A stretch of 34,562 bases of DNA from Prorocentrum cordatum. Lineage: Eukaryota; Sar; Dinophyceae; Prorocentrales; Prorocentraceae. The notes beneath the pieces are model-generated. The model was not told the DNA's origin and ran no database searches. It saw only the letters and a list, made by a program, of their open reading frames with translations. Of the stretch, positions 1 through 7,835 are shown one piece after another (the stretch's first letter is position 1; each line of letters begins with the position of its first letter). The DNA lies in assembly GCA_963575745.1 (NCBI GenBank), contig CAUYUJ010003393.1, positions 45,001-79,562 of the forward strand. The letters are read 5' to 3'. A program made the translations under genes and the position numbers.

Positions 1-136
1 ATCGCTGTCATATACTAGGCGATGCAATGAGACGCGCGAAGGAAAGAACAGCGGTATTCGCCAACCCCCCAATGGCGCACCGATTCCGTGACTCGGAGAA
101 TGGAGCTTCAGCCCCACGGGCCGCCTGCCAGCCACA
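1..136. other. Unassigned left edge
   Basis: Nothing recognised. An open frame runs through it on the plus strand, but it continues into the foldback element and has no domain signature. Confidence 0.5.
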
Positions 137-351
137 AGATCCTTGGAGGCCTGGAAATTGGCACCAACACCAAGACGGAGGGTTGCCTCCACAGGGGGAA
201 GAGGATCCTAGATTTTCGGTGTTGGTGGTAATAGTTCGGCCACCTTGGAAGCCAGAATATTACCACCATCACCGAGATCGGGATCTTCTTCCCCGGGTGG
301 AGGCACACCGCCGAAATTGGTGCTGGTGTCAATCTCGGAGGCCTGCGAGAT
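137..351. mobile_element. Foldback (long inverted repeat) element
   Basis: The stretch is one large imperfect palindrome. The left arm (about 137-208, with GGCCTGGAAATTGGCACC and TTGCCTCCAC) pairs with the reverse complement of the right arm (about 285-349, with GTGGAGGCA and GGTGCTGGTGTCAATCTC). The inner part also pairs (CGGTGTTGGTGGTAATA against TATTACCACCATCACCG). Nearly the whole unit would fold as a hairpin. This is the architecture of a foldback MITE. No second copy and no target duplication was seen. Confidence 0.7.
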
Positions 352-484
352 CCCCCCCCCCTTCTGGCCTGCTCCGGTGGCCCCGAGTCGGTCACGCAGC
401 CGTTGCAGTCGCGGCACCCCGTCTGGCCTGTTTAGGTGGCCCAAGAGGGGTGCCTATTTGTTCCGCGAGAGTTCCGTTTTTTAT

Positions 485-571
485 AAGCTTACTCAGGGCA
501 GAAGTAGAAAACCCGATGCTCGTGCAGCAGCACCGTTAGAACTTGTTCACACTGACCTAGCTGGGTTGTTT
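485..571 (+). pseudogene. Ty1/copia-type retrotransposon integrase remnant
   Basis: A short plus-strand frame (codons in phase with position 482) reads KLTQGRSRKPDARAAAPLEL and continues VHTDLAGLF. This matches the junction between the GAG-pre-integrase zinc region and the integrase core of copia-like Pol proteins, where the motif is PLELVHTDLAGP. The Asp at 554-556 would be the first DDE residue. The frame loses similarity right after LAG, and the zinc-binding His/Cys residues that should lie upstream are absent. It is a broken, isolated fragment. Its base composition is more AT-rich than its surroundings. Recognition rests on the motif only. Confidence 0.6.
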
Positions 572-589
572 ATTCGCATAACAACTAAG

Positions 590-965
590 AAGCTGAGAAT
601 TATAAAACGCCGGCCACAGCCGCTCCAGACGCGGCAACACAGGCCACCGTACCCCACAGGGTGACGACACCAGATAGCCGGGCCCACCAACGGAGTCAAA
701 GCGCCCCAACGCCATATCACCTCAAGTCCTCCTCCTCCTCCTTCTCCTCCTCCTTCTCCTCTTCCCCCTCCAGGAGGGCGGAGGGATCGATGTAGGGAGG
801 ATGGGCGAAGGGAGGGAGCGACGGGGAGGGGGGAGGACAAGTTAGGTGCGCTCGCGTCAACATATGACATCCTACCCCTCCCTCCCATCCCTTACCATGG
901 CGCTGATTTTCTCTATCCGCGGACGCGTGTCGTAGCGGACCTGTGGCTCCGCGCGCGTGTGCGTA
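590..965. other. Unassigned, with a short CTC-rich tract
   Basis: No gene recognised. A (CTC/TCC)n run occupies about 725-772; the rest is mixed sequence. Confidence 0.5.
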
Positions 966-1600
966 GTGGGTGGTGGTGCGCGTGCGTGCGTGCGTGTGTG
1001 CGTGGTTGTGGTTGTTGTGGTGGTGGTGTGTATGTGTGTGTGCGTCTGTGCGCGTGTGCTGTGGTGTGACGTGGTGTGGCGTCTTGTGGTTTGGTGGTGG
1101 GCCAGGTGCGTACGTGCGTGATGGCGGTGGTGGTGGTGGTGGCGGCGGTGTAGCGTGGTGGTGGTGGGTGGGGTAGTGCGGTGGTGGTGGCGGTGCGCGG
1201 TGGTGGTGCGCGTGCGTGCGTGCGTTCGTGGTGGTGGAAGTGGCGGGGGGTGTGCGTGGTGGTGGGCCAGGTGCGTTGCGTTGCGTGATGGTGGTGGTGG
1301 TGGTGGCGGTGTGGTGGTGTTGTGTGTGTGCGTGTGTGTGTGTCTGTGTGTGTGCGTGTGGTGCGTGTGTGTTGTGTGTGTGTGTGTGTGGTGTGCGTGC
1401 GTGCGTGTGTGTCTGTGTGTGCGCGCGTGTGATGTGGTGTGACGCGGTGTAGCGTGGTGGTGGTGGGTGGGGTAGTGCGGTGGGGGTGGTGGCGGTGCGC
1501 GGTGGTGGTGCGCGTGCGTGCGTGCGTGCGTTGGTGGGTGGAAGTGGCGGTGGGTGTGCGTGCGGCGGGGCGGGGCGTGGTGCGGCGCGGTGGTGGCGGG
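966..1600. repeat. G/T-rich low-complexity block with internal duplication
   Basis: About 630 bp are built almost only of G and T with some C on the plus strand (GTGGTG, GTGCGTGC, GTGTGT). It is not a simple array. A segment starting GTGTAGCGTGGTGGTGGTGG occurs at about 1148-1255 and again at about 1447-1555, so a unit of roughly 300 bp is duplicated. A second motif, GGTGGGCCAGGTGCGT, occurs at about 1096 and 1260. The minus-strand 336-aa His/Thr/Pro-rich frame is a translation of this repeat. The G-rich strand could form quadruplexes. Confidence 0.8.
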
Positions 1601-2275
1601 CGGATGGGCGCGCGAGAAAGAGGCCCGGGCTGGGGCGAGAACGCCATCCTGAACGACGGAGGCAAAACACCGCTCCGAAAATGAGGCCCACGCTGCAGCA
1701 AGAGCACGATTCGGAACGATTCGGCATCAGAAATGAGGCCGGTGCCTCAGCGAGAGCAGCATTTTGAAAAAAAGCGCAAGCGAAAACCCAACTCCCGGGA
1801 ATCCTGTGTGTAAAGAAACAGTACGCGGGGGGGGGGGGTCGAATATTCCCAGCACGCCATCAGGGGAAGAGGGAGAGTAGTACCCACATTGGGTAATTGT
1901 GGAAGGGGAGGAAGGACGGGATGGGGAGCGCTGGGGGGATCAGGATGGGGAGGAAGGACGAGGGCCCAGGCTCCCGTCGTCGCGATTGCTTCACAGCGTG
2001 GTCTTGCCCCCTTCCCAAAGACCGGCTCTTCCTCCCGAGCCGTTCCTCGACGGCCCCGAGGCCCGGCGAGGGCCCCCAGAGGCCGAAGATCGCCCAAATC
2101 CTCGCGTCGCGTTCTTTGTTCATGGCCCCAGGGGGTCTGGGGAGGAGCAAGAAGAAGCGAGGGAGGGGAGGGGCGGAGGAGGGGAAGGGGAGGGGGCGGG
2201 CACCCGAGGCAGGGCGCGGAGGGAGGGAAGGGCGGGAGGGAGAAGAGGGAGGGGCGAGGGGGGGCGAGGGGGGAC
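1600..2275. other. GC-rich spacer with G-rich tracts
   Basis: No gene recognised. G-rich purine tracts fill about 1826-1840 and 1890-1970, and 2150-2290. A family D element lies inside it. Open frames on both strands reflect composition. Confidence 0.5.
2022..2106 (+). repeat. Family D interspersed repeat, copy 1
   Basis: The core GGCCCCGAGGCCCGGCGAGG followed by GCCCCCAGAGGCCGAA recurs at about 3765, 9065, 25760 and, reversed, at 29945-30040. The order GACCGGCTCTTCCTCCCGAG, GTTCCTCGACGG, core is kept between copies. Termini are not defined. Confidence 0.6.
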
Positions 2276-2325
2276 GAGGGCGAGCAGGTCAGCAGCGGCG
2301 GTGGGGAAACGAAGGACGGATCCGA
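2276..2325 (+). repeat. Family R repeat, copy 1 of 3
   Basis: The motif AGGTCAGCAGCGGCGGTGGG followed by GAAACGA recurs at 2656-2710 and 2906-2955 in the same orientation. Confidence 0.7.
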
Positions 2326-2470
2326 GCGATGCGGGGCGGGCGGGGACAGGTCGCATTTAGGTTTTGAGCGCGGCCTGGGGAGAGGGGATGGGGCGAGGGC
2401 GAGGCGGGGGTGGGCCATGATTCGAATCTGAAAATGATGGTCTGGCCCAGGCGGCACAAAAAACGCCCGC

Positions 2471-2638
2471 CAAGATGGGGTCGGAGGGTCGCGCCGCATC
2501 GCCAATGCATCGCCGACGTCGGCGGTGCATCGGCGACGTCGGCGTGGGGAAACACGGGCTCCACAACGAGCCGCATCGTCGATTCAGCGGCGATGCGGCG
2601 GGATCCTCCGCCCCCATCTACTCGGACCCCATCTAGGA
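2471..2638. mobile_element. Family H element, copy 1
   Basis: The ends are inverted repeats: AAGATGGGGTCGGAGGGTCG then CGCCGCATCG at the left, and CGATGCGGCG then the reverse complement of AGATGGGGTCCGAGTAGATG at the right. The inside has CGATGC/GCATCG palindromes. A second copy is at 34130-34300 and a partial one near 32875. It is MITE-like in size (about 168 bp). Confidence 0.6.
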
Positions 2639-2655
2639 GGACTAGAGAGGGGGAC

Positions 2656-2710
2656 AAGGGCGAGTAGGTCAGCAGCGGCGGTGGGGAAACGACGAAGCGG
2701 AAGGTCGGCG
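2656..2710 (+). repeat. Family R repeat, copy 2 of 3
   Basis: It has the same AGGTCAGCAGCGGCGGTGGG core as the copies at 2276 and 2906. It sits between family H and family C elements. Confidence 0.7.
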
Positions 2711-2719
2711 GCGAGCGAG

Positions 2720-2888
2720 GGGGAAAGTGAGAAGGAAAAGGCCTTCTCAGACGGCGGCGGGACTTCTCAAAAGCCCTCGCGCCTTCTGAACGGTCTTCTG
2801 CGTCTTCGGGGAAAGCTTAGGAAACTTCTCAGAAGGCCGGGAAGCTTCCAAGCCTTCTGAGAAGGCCCGCCCCTTTTCACTTCCACCC
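2720..2888. mobile_element. Family C element, copy 1
   Basis: Terminal inverted repeats of about 33 bp. The left end reads AAAGTGAGAAGGAAAAGGCC then TTCTCAGA; the reverse complement of the right end reads GGAAGTGAAAAGGGGCGGGCC then TTCTCAGA. Further TTCTCAGAAGG units lie inside. Related copies are at about 13286, 19401 and 25583. Confidence 0.65.
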
Positions 2889-2905
2889 CAGGCTCGCCGC
2901 CGAAA

Positions 2906-2955
2906 GAGGGCGCGTAGGTCAGCAGCGGGGGTGGGGAAGGGAAGGAGCGGATGGA
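2906..2955 (+). repeat. Family R repeat, copy 3 of 3
   Basis: It carries the AGGTCAGCAGCGGGGGTGGG core, directly after the family C element. Confidence 0.65.
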
Positions 2956-3000
2956 GGAGGACCATCGGGACGCGAATAACGACATTAACATAGAAACTCT

Positions 3001-3119
3001 GAGGTCCGCGCGGGTTCCCTGGATCGGCGCCTGGCCCCCCTGGCGCCACCTCTGGCGCCGCCCTTGGTGCGCTCTGCGTGCCGGTCCAGCGCCGATCCGA
3101 GAACTCCTGGCGGACCTCC
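3001..3119. mobile_element. Family B element, copy 1
   Basis: The termini are long inverted repeats: GAGGTCCGCGCGGGTTCCCT then GGATCGGCGCC on the left, and on the right the reverse complement of GAGGTCCGCCAGGAGTTCTC then GGATCGGCGCTGG. About 119 bp. Other copies are at 7331-7461 and 30323-30451. No convincing target duplication. Confidence 0.65.
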
Positions 3120-3173
3120 GAGCTATTGTGCTTGTGCAGTTGTCTGTGCCCCGACACCAGAGTAAGGCAGTGA

Positions 3174-3598
3174 GGAGGAGGAGGAGGAGGAGGAGGAGGA
3201 GGAGGAGGAGGAGTAGGAGGAGGAGGAAGAGGAGGAGGAGGAGGAGGAGGAGGAGGAGGAGGGGAGGAAGAGGCGAGCGTGAATCAGGAAGAGGAGGGGA
3301 GGAGGAGGAGGAGGAGGAGGGAGGTAGGAGGAGGAGGAGGAGGAGGAGGAGGAGGAGGAGGAGGAGGAGAGGAGTGAGGAGGAGGAGGAGGAGGAGGAGG
3401 AGGAGGAGGCGGAGGAGAGGAGCACGGCAGGAGGAGGATGGAGCGAGGAGGAGGAGGAGGAGGAGGAGGAGGAGGAGGAGGAGGAGGAGGAGGAGGAGGA
3501 GGAGAGGAGGAGGAGGAGGAGGAGGAGGAGGCGGAGGAGGAGGAGGAGGAGGAGAGGAGGAGGGGAGGTGGAGGAGAGGGAGAGGAGGAGGAGGAACC
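3174..3598 (+). repeat. (GGA)n purine array
   Basis: About 425 bp of nearly pure GGA/GAG repeats with the purines on the plus strand, broken by short unique islands such as 3268-3292 and 3415-3440. The long Arg, Glu, Gly, Ser, Leu and Pro frames here are translations of it. It could form triplex (H-) DNA. Confidence 0.9.
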
Positions 3599-3744
3599 AC
3601 ATCACAGAAAAGAAGCAGGAGCCAGAGCAGGAACAGGAGGAGGAGGAGGAGGAGGAAGAGGAGGAGCAGGAGGAGGAGTAAGCCAGCCCAGCACTCCCAG
3701 AAATCTGGCCGCTCCAGTTTCTTCGATGCCTGGGCCCCCGAGGC

Positions 3745-3860
3745 CTGGGCCGCTTCCCGGGGCCCGGCTGCTCGTCCCGAAGGCCTTTTTCTTTATCCCA
3801 CGGCCCCGAGGCCCGGCGAGGGTTCCCTGGAGGCCGAAGGCGGCCAGAAACGGGCCGCGC
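3745..3860 (+). repeat. Family D interspersed repeat, copy 2
   Basis: It contains CACGGCCCCGAGGCCCGGCG then AGGGTTCCCTGGAGGCCGAA, matching the copies at 2022 and 9065. Confidence 0.6.
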
Positions 3861-3888
3861 CCATTTTTGCTGGGGCATCGGAGGAATG

Positions 3889-4017
3889 AGAGGAGGAGGA
3901 GGAGGAGGAGGAGGAGGAGGAGGAGGAGGAGGAGGAGGAGGAGGAGGAGGAGGAGGTGGAGGGGAGGAGGAGGAGGAGAAGAGGAGGAGGAGGAGGAGGA
4001 GGAGGAGGAGGAGAAAG
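3889..4017 (+). repeat. (GGA)n purine array
   Basis: About 130 bp of GGA repeats with purines on the plus strand, interrupted by GGTGGAGGGG near 3954. Confidence 0.9.
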
Positions 4018-4065
4018 GGGGTTCTGTTTCGTGCCGTTTTTCTGGCGCAAGCTGAGAGGCGCGAC

Positions 4066-4257
4066 GCCCAGAGCGTGAGTGGGCGGCGGCAACGGCCGCC
4101 GACGGGCGAGGTGGAGCCCCCTCGAACGCGATGCCGAACTGCTGGGGGTCGGGATGCAGGACAAGCGCCAGGCCTCCCACCAGAGGGCCTGCGAGATCTA
4201 GGCGGGCGAAGGCCGAGGCGAGAAACGGCGCGCAAGCGTCGTCGAGCTCGGCCATGT
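4066..4257 (-). CDS. Exon-like segment, unknown protein (minus strand)
   Basis: The product is not recognised. On the minus strand an in-frame TGA is followed at once by a frame starting at the ATG at 4255, which reads MAELDDACAPFLASAFARLD and then a mixed hydrophobic segment. The composition is that of a folded protein, unlike the Arg/Ser repeats on either side. An AG just before the frame (4259-4258) could be a 3' splice site, so the ATG need not be the start. Protein-like sequence fades near 4066, where the (GGA)n array is approached. Two more exon-like islands lie upstream on the same strand (5335-5085 and 5897-5700), so this may be the third exon of one gene. Translation alone supports this. 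Confidence 0.35.
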
Positions 4258-4259
4258 CT

Positions 4260-5080
4260 CCACGTCAAGACGCACATGGCCAATAATAAAAACAAGGTAA
4301 CTTGGGGAACCGCGGGGACCAGGAGCGTTCGGGTGGAGCTCCGACTGGGGGACTCCAGCACGATGCAGGAGCCCCCTGTCAAGGAATGAATTGCGGCCGC
4401 TGGCCGAGCAGCGTGTCGAAGTAGGCGAGAGGCAAGGGGCAAGACGATGAACAACAACGGTGGGGAGAAGGGAAAACGTCCTGGCGAGCCCCGCACCCCC
4501 TTCGCGGGGGGTCTCCTCGCATGGCGCCGACTCGGGACTTGGTGCCACGAGGTCCTTTGAGACTACCTCGGGCGCTCCTCGTGGATCGCCTCCCTCGACC
4601 GCCGCGCTTGTGGCCGCCCCAGGGGCGGCCGGCCCGCCAGGAGGGTTAATAAACAATTCGAGACAAAGAGATGCAGGCGCGCTTCGCCCTGAAGCTGCAC
4701 TTGGAAGCCCGCGCGCCGACCGGTGCACCGCTCCCATCATTACAGGAAGCCGTCGATGCAGTCATGCGACTGCCCACTCCCTGGAGCTCTCGTGGAGCGG
4801 CGCGGCGGGGAGAAGGGTCGGCCGACCTGTCAAGCATTGACAAACGATGGGCACGAGCCAAACAAACACCGACATCAACGTGAGAAACAACCTGAGATGC
4901 CTCGACAGTCCGACCCTGCAACAGTCAAGCCCTTCTGGCAAGCGCGTCGCGCGACCCTTGCACAAAGCAGCCTAGCAGAAGGTCTGCTGCACAAAGACGA
5001 GGGACCAGGAAGGAGATGAAATCAACGATGGTGGGCGGGGCAGCAGGAACGAGAACTGCTGGGCAGGGCGGGGGGCGGGG
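4260..5080. other. Unassigned, possible intron or intergenic
   Basis: Open frames exist on both strands, including a 180-aa minus frame ending at 4198 and a 126-aa plus frame from 4460. Neither shows a recognisable domain, and they overlap each other. If the neighbouring minus-strand islands are exons, this would be intron. Confidence 0.4.
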
Positions 5081-5084
5081 AGGT

Positions 5085-5335
5085 TCCCGCAGCACGTTTC
5101 GGTCACAAGCACCCCTTCTGCCTCTGGCCCTCCGCGCCCTGCCCACGAAGGCCATCCCTCGACGCCGACTCGTCGAATTCCCACGGGATCATCTCCGTCC
5201 TCCTCGATGCAGCGACGAGTCTGTACAACACACGCGCCCCCACCGCTGAACTCCTCGAGCGCCGACACGAACCAATAGAGCATCTTCGCGGACCGGCAGG
5301 GCTTCGCGTCCTCCTCCTCCTCCTTTGAGCGGTGG
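5085..5335 (-). CDS. Exon-like segment, unknown protein (minus strand)
   Basis: The product is not recognised. On the minus strand the tract CCTTTTCCCTGCAG (ending at 5336) is a textbook 3' splice site. The frame that follows is open after a one-nucleotide codon remainder. It begins with an acidic Glu-rich stretch and then reads AKMLYWFVSALEEFSGGGAC and VVQTRRCIEEDGDDPVGIRR. This mixed sequence with Trp, Tyr and Cys is much more protein-like than the other five frames. The downstream end is uncertain because no strong GT donor is visible; similarity to real protein fades towards 5085. It would lie between the islands at 5897-5700 and 4257-4066. Confidence reflects the splice signal plus composition. 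Confidence 0.4.
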
Positions 5336-5344
5336 CTGCAGGGA

Positions 5345-5520
5345 AAAGGCAATCCACTGCCTTCTGCGAGCAGCGGCCGCCTGGGATGCTAGCGAGGCTC
5401 CTCCCCATACCTCCCTCCCCGTGGGCCTGCCACCGACACTCGGGACCTGGGAGGGGCGGTGCTGGGCTCGTGTCGTGCCGACTTCGGCGTTGGCTGTTCG
5501 GACACCGCGGGGATCGCTCG
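5345..5520. other. Probable intron sequence
   Basis: No feature recognised. It lies immediately upstream (minus strand) of a strong 3' splice-site tract. Confidence 0.35.
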
Positions 5521-5523
5521 ACC

Positions 5524-5654
5524 TCTTGCCATCGCTCGGGCGTCCCCACCCCGCGCACCTTTTCGGATCCTGCGCGAATGTTCCGCCCAGTGATCCCAAA
5601 TCCTCCGCGCTGGTCCTCGCCGAGGGAAAACGGCACACGTCCAAGCGTCTGGCG
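5524..5654 (-). mobile_element. Family M element, copy 1 (reverse orientation)
   Basis: Read on the minus strand it matches the elements at 18789, 20729 and 21006: it starts CGCCAGACGCTTGGACGTGT and ends GGACGCCCGAGCGATGGCAA. The termini are imperfect inverted repeats built on CATCGCTCGGACGT. About 130 bp. Confidence 0.6.
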
Positions 5655-5699
5655 TCCTTGCCCAAGCGTTGCGTTTGAACCCCCCCCCCCTCCCCCTGG

Positions 5700-5897
5700 C
5701 GCTTGGCCGGGGCGGCGGGGCCGGACAGGCGGTAGTACTGCGGACGTTCGATGCCGAGATCTTGAACGATCGGCCTTTCCCGAAGCGTCGGATCGTTCAG
5801 CGCATCGACCACTTCTGGGTCGCCGGCGGCGCCCCACGTCGAACGCCGGCGGCGGGGTCGCCGCCGGTCGACACGGCGCGAGCGGGCCGCAGTGGCG
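5700..5897 (-). CDS. Exon-like segment, unknown protein (minus strand)
   Basis: The product is not recognised. On the minus strand an AG at 5899-5898 precedes a frame with a one-nucleotide codon remainder, the same phase as the next island at 5335. It starts with an Arg-rich stretch, then reads GAAGDPEVVDALNDPTLRER and PIVQDLGIERPQYYRLSG. Its mixed charge and aromatic content are clearly protein-like. A second possible acceptor (ATATTTCACAG, about 5918) lies inside the reversed family G element just upstream, but that frame meets a stop. The donor end is not defined; low-complexity Gly codons begin near 5695. Confidence 0.4.
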
Positions 5898-5910
5898 CTG
5901 ATGCGTTTTC

Positions 5911-6066
5911 AAGGGGCACTGTGAAATATAAATACAAATAGAAGGATTCCCCATATTTCCCCATATTTTCAAAGTTTTTGTTTCCCCCCCCCACTTCCCA
6001 TATTTTCCCAGAAATTCCTGGGAGTCGGCGATTCATTGTGTGTCTGTGTGTTTTTTCCCCTCCTGA
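5911..6066 (-). mobile_element. Family G element, copy 1 (reverse orientation)
   Basis: On the minus strand it begins CAGGAGGGGAAAAAACACAC then AGACACACAATGAATCG and CCCAGG, and continues with repeated ATATGGG. The same order occurs at 21363-21537 and 32670-32836 on the plus strand. Confidence 0.65.
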
Positions 6067-6230
6067 GTTTTGGCCCTGCCACGCGACCTGGACCTGCAGA
6101 GGCAGGAAGTGGCACCAGCTTGACGGTGCCTGTGCCCGTCCAGAAGCCCTCCTTGGGCTGCCCCATCGCGTGGGCCTCTCGGGGCTCTACTGCGCTGTTC
6201 GGGGCCGTTCTTGGGCCACCCCCTGCCTCC
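6067..6230. other. Unassigned spacer
   Basis: Nothing recognised between the family G element and the pyrimidine tract. Confidence 0.4.
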
Positions 6231-6482
6231 TCCTCCTCCTCTCCCTCCTCCTAATCTATCATCCTAACTCATTCCCTCCTCCCTGCCTCCCTGCCTCACT
6301 GCCTCCCTGCATCCCTCTATCCCTCCCCCTCCCTCCCTCCTTCCCTCCCTCCCTCCCTCCTTCCCCCTACCCTCTCCCTCCCTCCTCCCCCTCCCCCGTC
6401 CGTCCTCCCTTTTCCCTCCCTCCCTCCCTCCCCTCCCCCATCCCCCCACTACTCCGCCTCCTCCCCCTCCCATCCTCCTCCT
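6231..6482. repeat. Pyrimidine-rich (CCTCC)n tract
   Basis: About 250 bp of CCT/CCCTC repeats with pyrimidines on the plus strand, leading straight into the CCTGGT array. Confidence 0.85.
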
Positions 6483-6483
6483 C

Positions 6484-6832
6484 CTGGTCCTGGTCCTGGT
6501 CCTGGTCCTGGTCCTGGTCCTGGTCCTGGTCCTGGTCCTGGTCCTGGTCCTGGTCCTGGTCCTGGTCCTGGTCCAGGTCCTGGTCCTGGTCCTGGTCCTG
6601 GTCCTGGTCCTGGTCCTGGTCCTGGTCCTGGTCCTGGTCCTGGTCCTGGTCCTGGTCCTGGTCCTGGTCCTGGTCCGGGTCCTGGTCCTGGTCCTGGTCC
6701 TGGTCCTGGTCCTGGTCCTGGTCCTGGTCCTGGTCCTGGTCCTGGTCCTGGTCCTGGTCCTGGTCCTGGTCCTGGTCCTGGTCCTGGTCCTGGTCCTGGT
6801 CCTGGTCCTGGTCCTGGTCCTGGTCCTGGTCC
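6484..6832. repeat. (CCTGGT)n hexamer array, about 58 copies
   Basis: A near-perfect tandem array of about 349 bp. Only two variant units were seen, CCAGGT near 6571 and CCGGGT near 6673. Because the unit is six bases, each frame gives a dipeptide: Trp-Ser on the plus strand, and Gly-Pro, Arg-Thr or Gln-Asp on the minus. None has a plausible gene context. Confidence 0.95.
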
Positions 6833-7330
6833 TCCTCCTCCTCCTCCTTCTCCTCCTCCTCCCCTGGAGGATCGGGCAACCTGGAGCTGATCCCACGGAT
6901 CTCGCGCGTCCAGGGAGGAGTTCGAACGTTCGTGGCACAAGCTTGGGAACAGCACCGCGGGCGGGCCCATCATTGGACCAGCAAAAGGAGCTGGAGCCAG
7001 AGGACTGCCTGGGTGCAGGTCTTCCGCTACGATGCCGCCATCGCCGACGGCGACTTCAGCTTGGAGGCAACAGAGTACTCGGCGCCGCCACGCTCCGCCA
7101 CAACTGCCCGGTCGCTCCAGCTGTTTTCGGCGCAAGCGTTGTGCCGAATGGTCTCTTGCATCGCCTGTGCCAGAGATGCCGCCACATTCACCAGTCAATA
7201 GACGTGTTTCCAGTCGCTGGCGGGCCAAACTTCTTGTCAACTCCTTTGCTTGCCATGACCATGCTTGCGGCTTTGACCATGTCAGGTCAAGTGTAACTTA
7301 GAAAACAAAAACGGCATAAACATAAACTTT
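6833..7330. other. Unassigned; weakly protein-like frames
   Basis: After a short CCT tail (to about 6866) the sequence is complex. Two plus frames stay open (to 7201 and 7296) and contain mixed residues, such as VFRYDAAIADGDFSLEATEY. No domain or clear splice signals are visible, so no gene is called. Confidence 0.35.
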
Positions 7331-7461
7331 CGGCGCTCCGCGCGGAGTTCTTGAATCTGCGCTGGACCCCTCCTCCCTGGCGCGCGGAATGCGCCAGGGG
7401 CGGCGCCAGAAGCGCCGCCAGGGGGGCCCAGCGCGGATCCAAGAAATCCGCGTGGAGCGCT
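7331..7461. mobile_element. Family B element, copy 2
   Basis: The left end is GGCGCTCCGCGCGGAGTTCT; the reverse complement of the right end is AGCGCTCCACGCGGATTTCT then TGGATCCGCGCTGGGCC. The middle has CGCCAGGGGCGGCGCCAG palindromic sequence. It matches 3001-3119 and 30323-30451. Confidence 0.7.
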
Positions 7462-7750
7462 AACAAAAATGTCTACGGCGAAAAATGTCGGACTCGATCC
7501 AGCAGCTGCCCATGTCATGCACGAGCACCCCTGCAAGAGCTGCCGCCTCCCAACGCTTTGATGGCCGCATCGGCCGTGGCATATGCAGATGGAGGCAACG
7601 TGTCTGCGTTTGTTGCGGGGCGGGGGCGTCGTCCCCAGAACCGTGAATGAAAATTTGGTGTAGTGGATGCCCGACCACAAGAAACCTTCCACAAGAAACC
7701 CACCCGTGAGACCCCATGCCATCCATTGATTTTTGGTGTGAGAAGGTCAC
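7462..7750. other. Unassigned spacer
   Basis: No feature recognised. Open frames are short and without domains. Confidence 0.4.
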
Positions 7751-7751
7751 G

Positions 7752-7835
7752 CTTTCTATAGCAAAACCCAACGAAACCCACGAAACCCAGGGTACCCTGG
7801 AGGCAAGCAGGGTGTTTCTTGGTACGGGTCTCACT
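7752..7835 (+). repeat. Family O repeat, copy 1
   Basis: It has TCTATAGCAAAA, then CCAGGGTACCCTGGAGGCAA then GCAGGGTGTTTC. The same string, diverged, lies reversed at 22931-23013. The centre CCAGGGTACCCTGG is a perfect palindrome. Confidence 0.65.

Noticed and set aside
717-1727. 336-aa minus-strand His/Thr/Pro-rich open frame
   Set aside because: It is the translation of the G/T-rich repeat block; adjacent frames are equally open and repetitive.
3123-4496. 457-aa minus-strand Ser/Leu/Pro-rich frame
   Set aside because: Two (GGA)n arrays and a family D repeat account for most of it.
5978-7201. 407-aa plus-strand frame with a Trp-Ser repeat
   Set aside because: The repeat is the CCTGGT array read in one of six possible frames, all of which are open.
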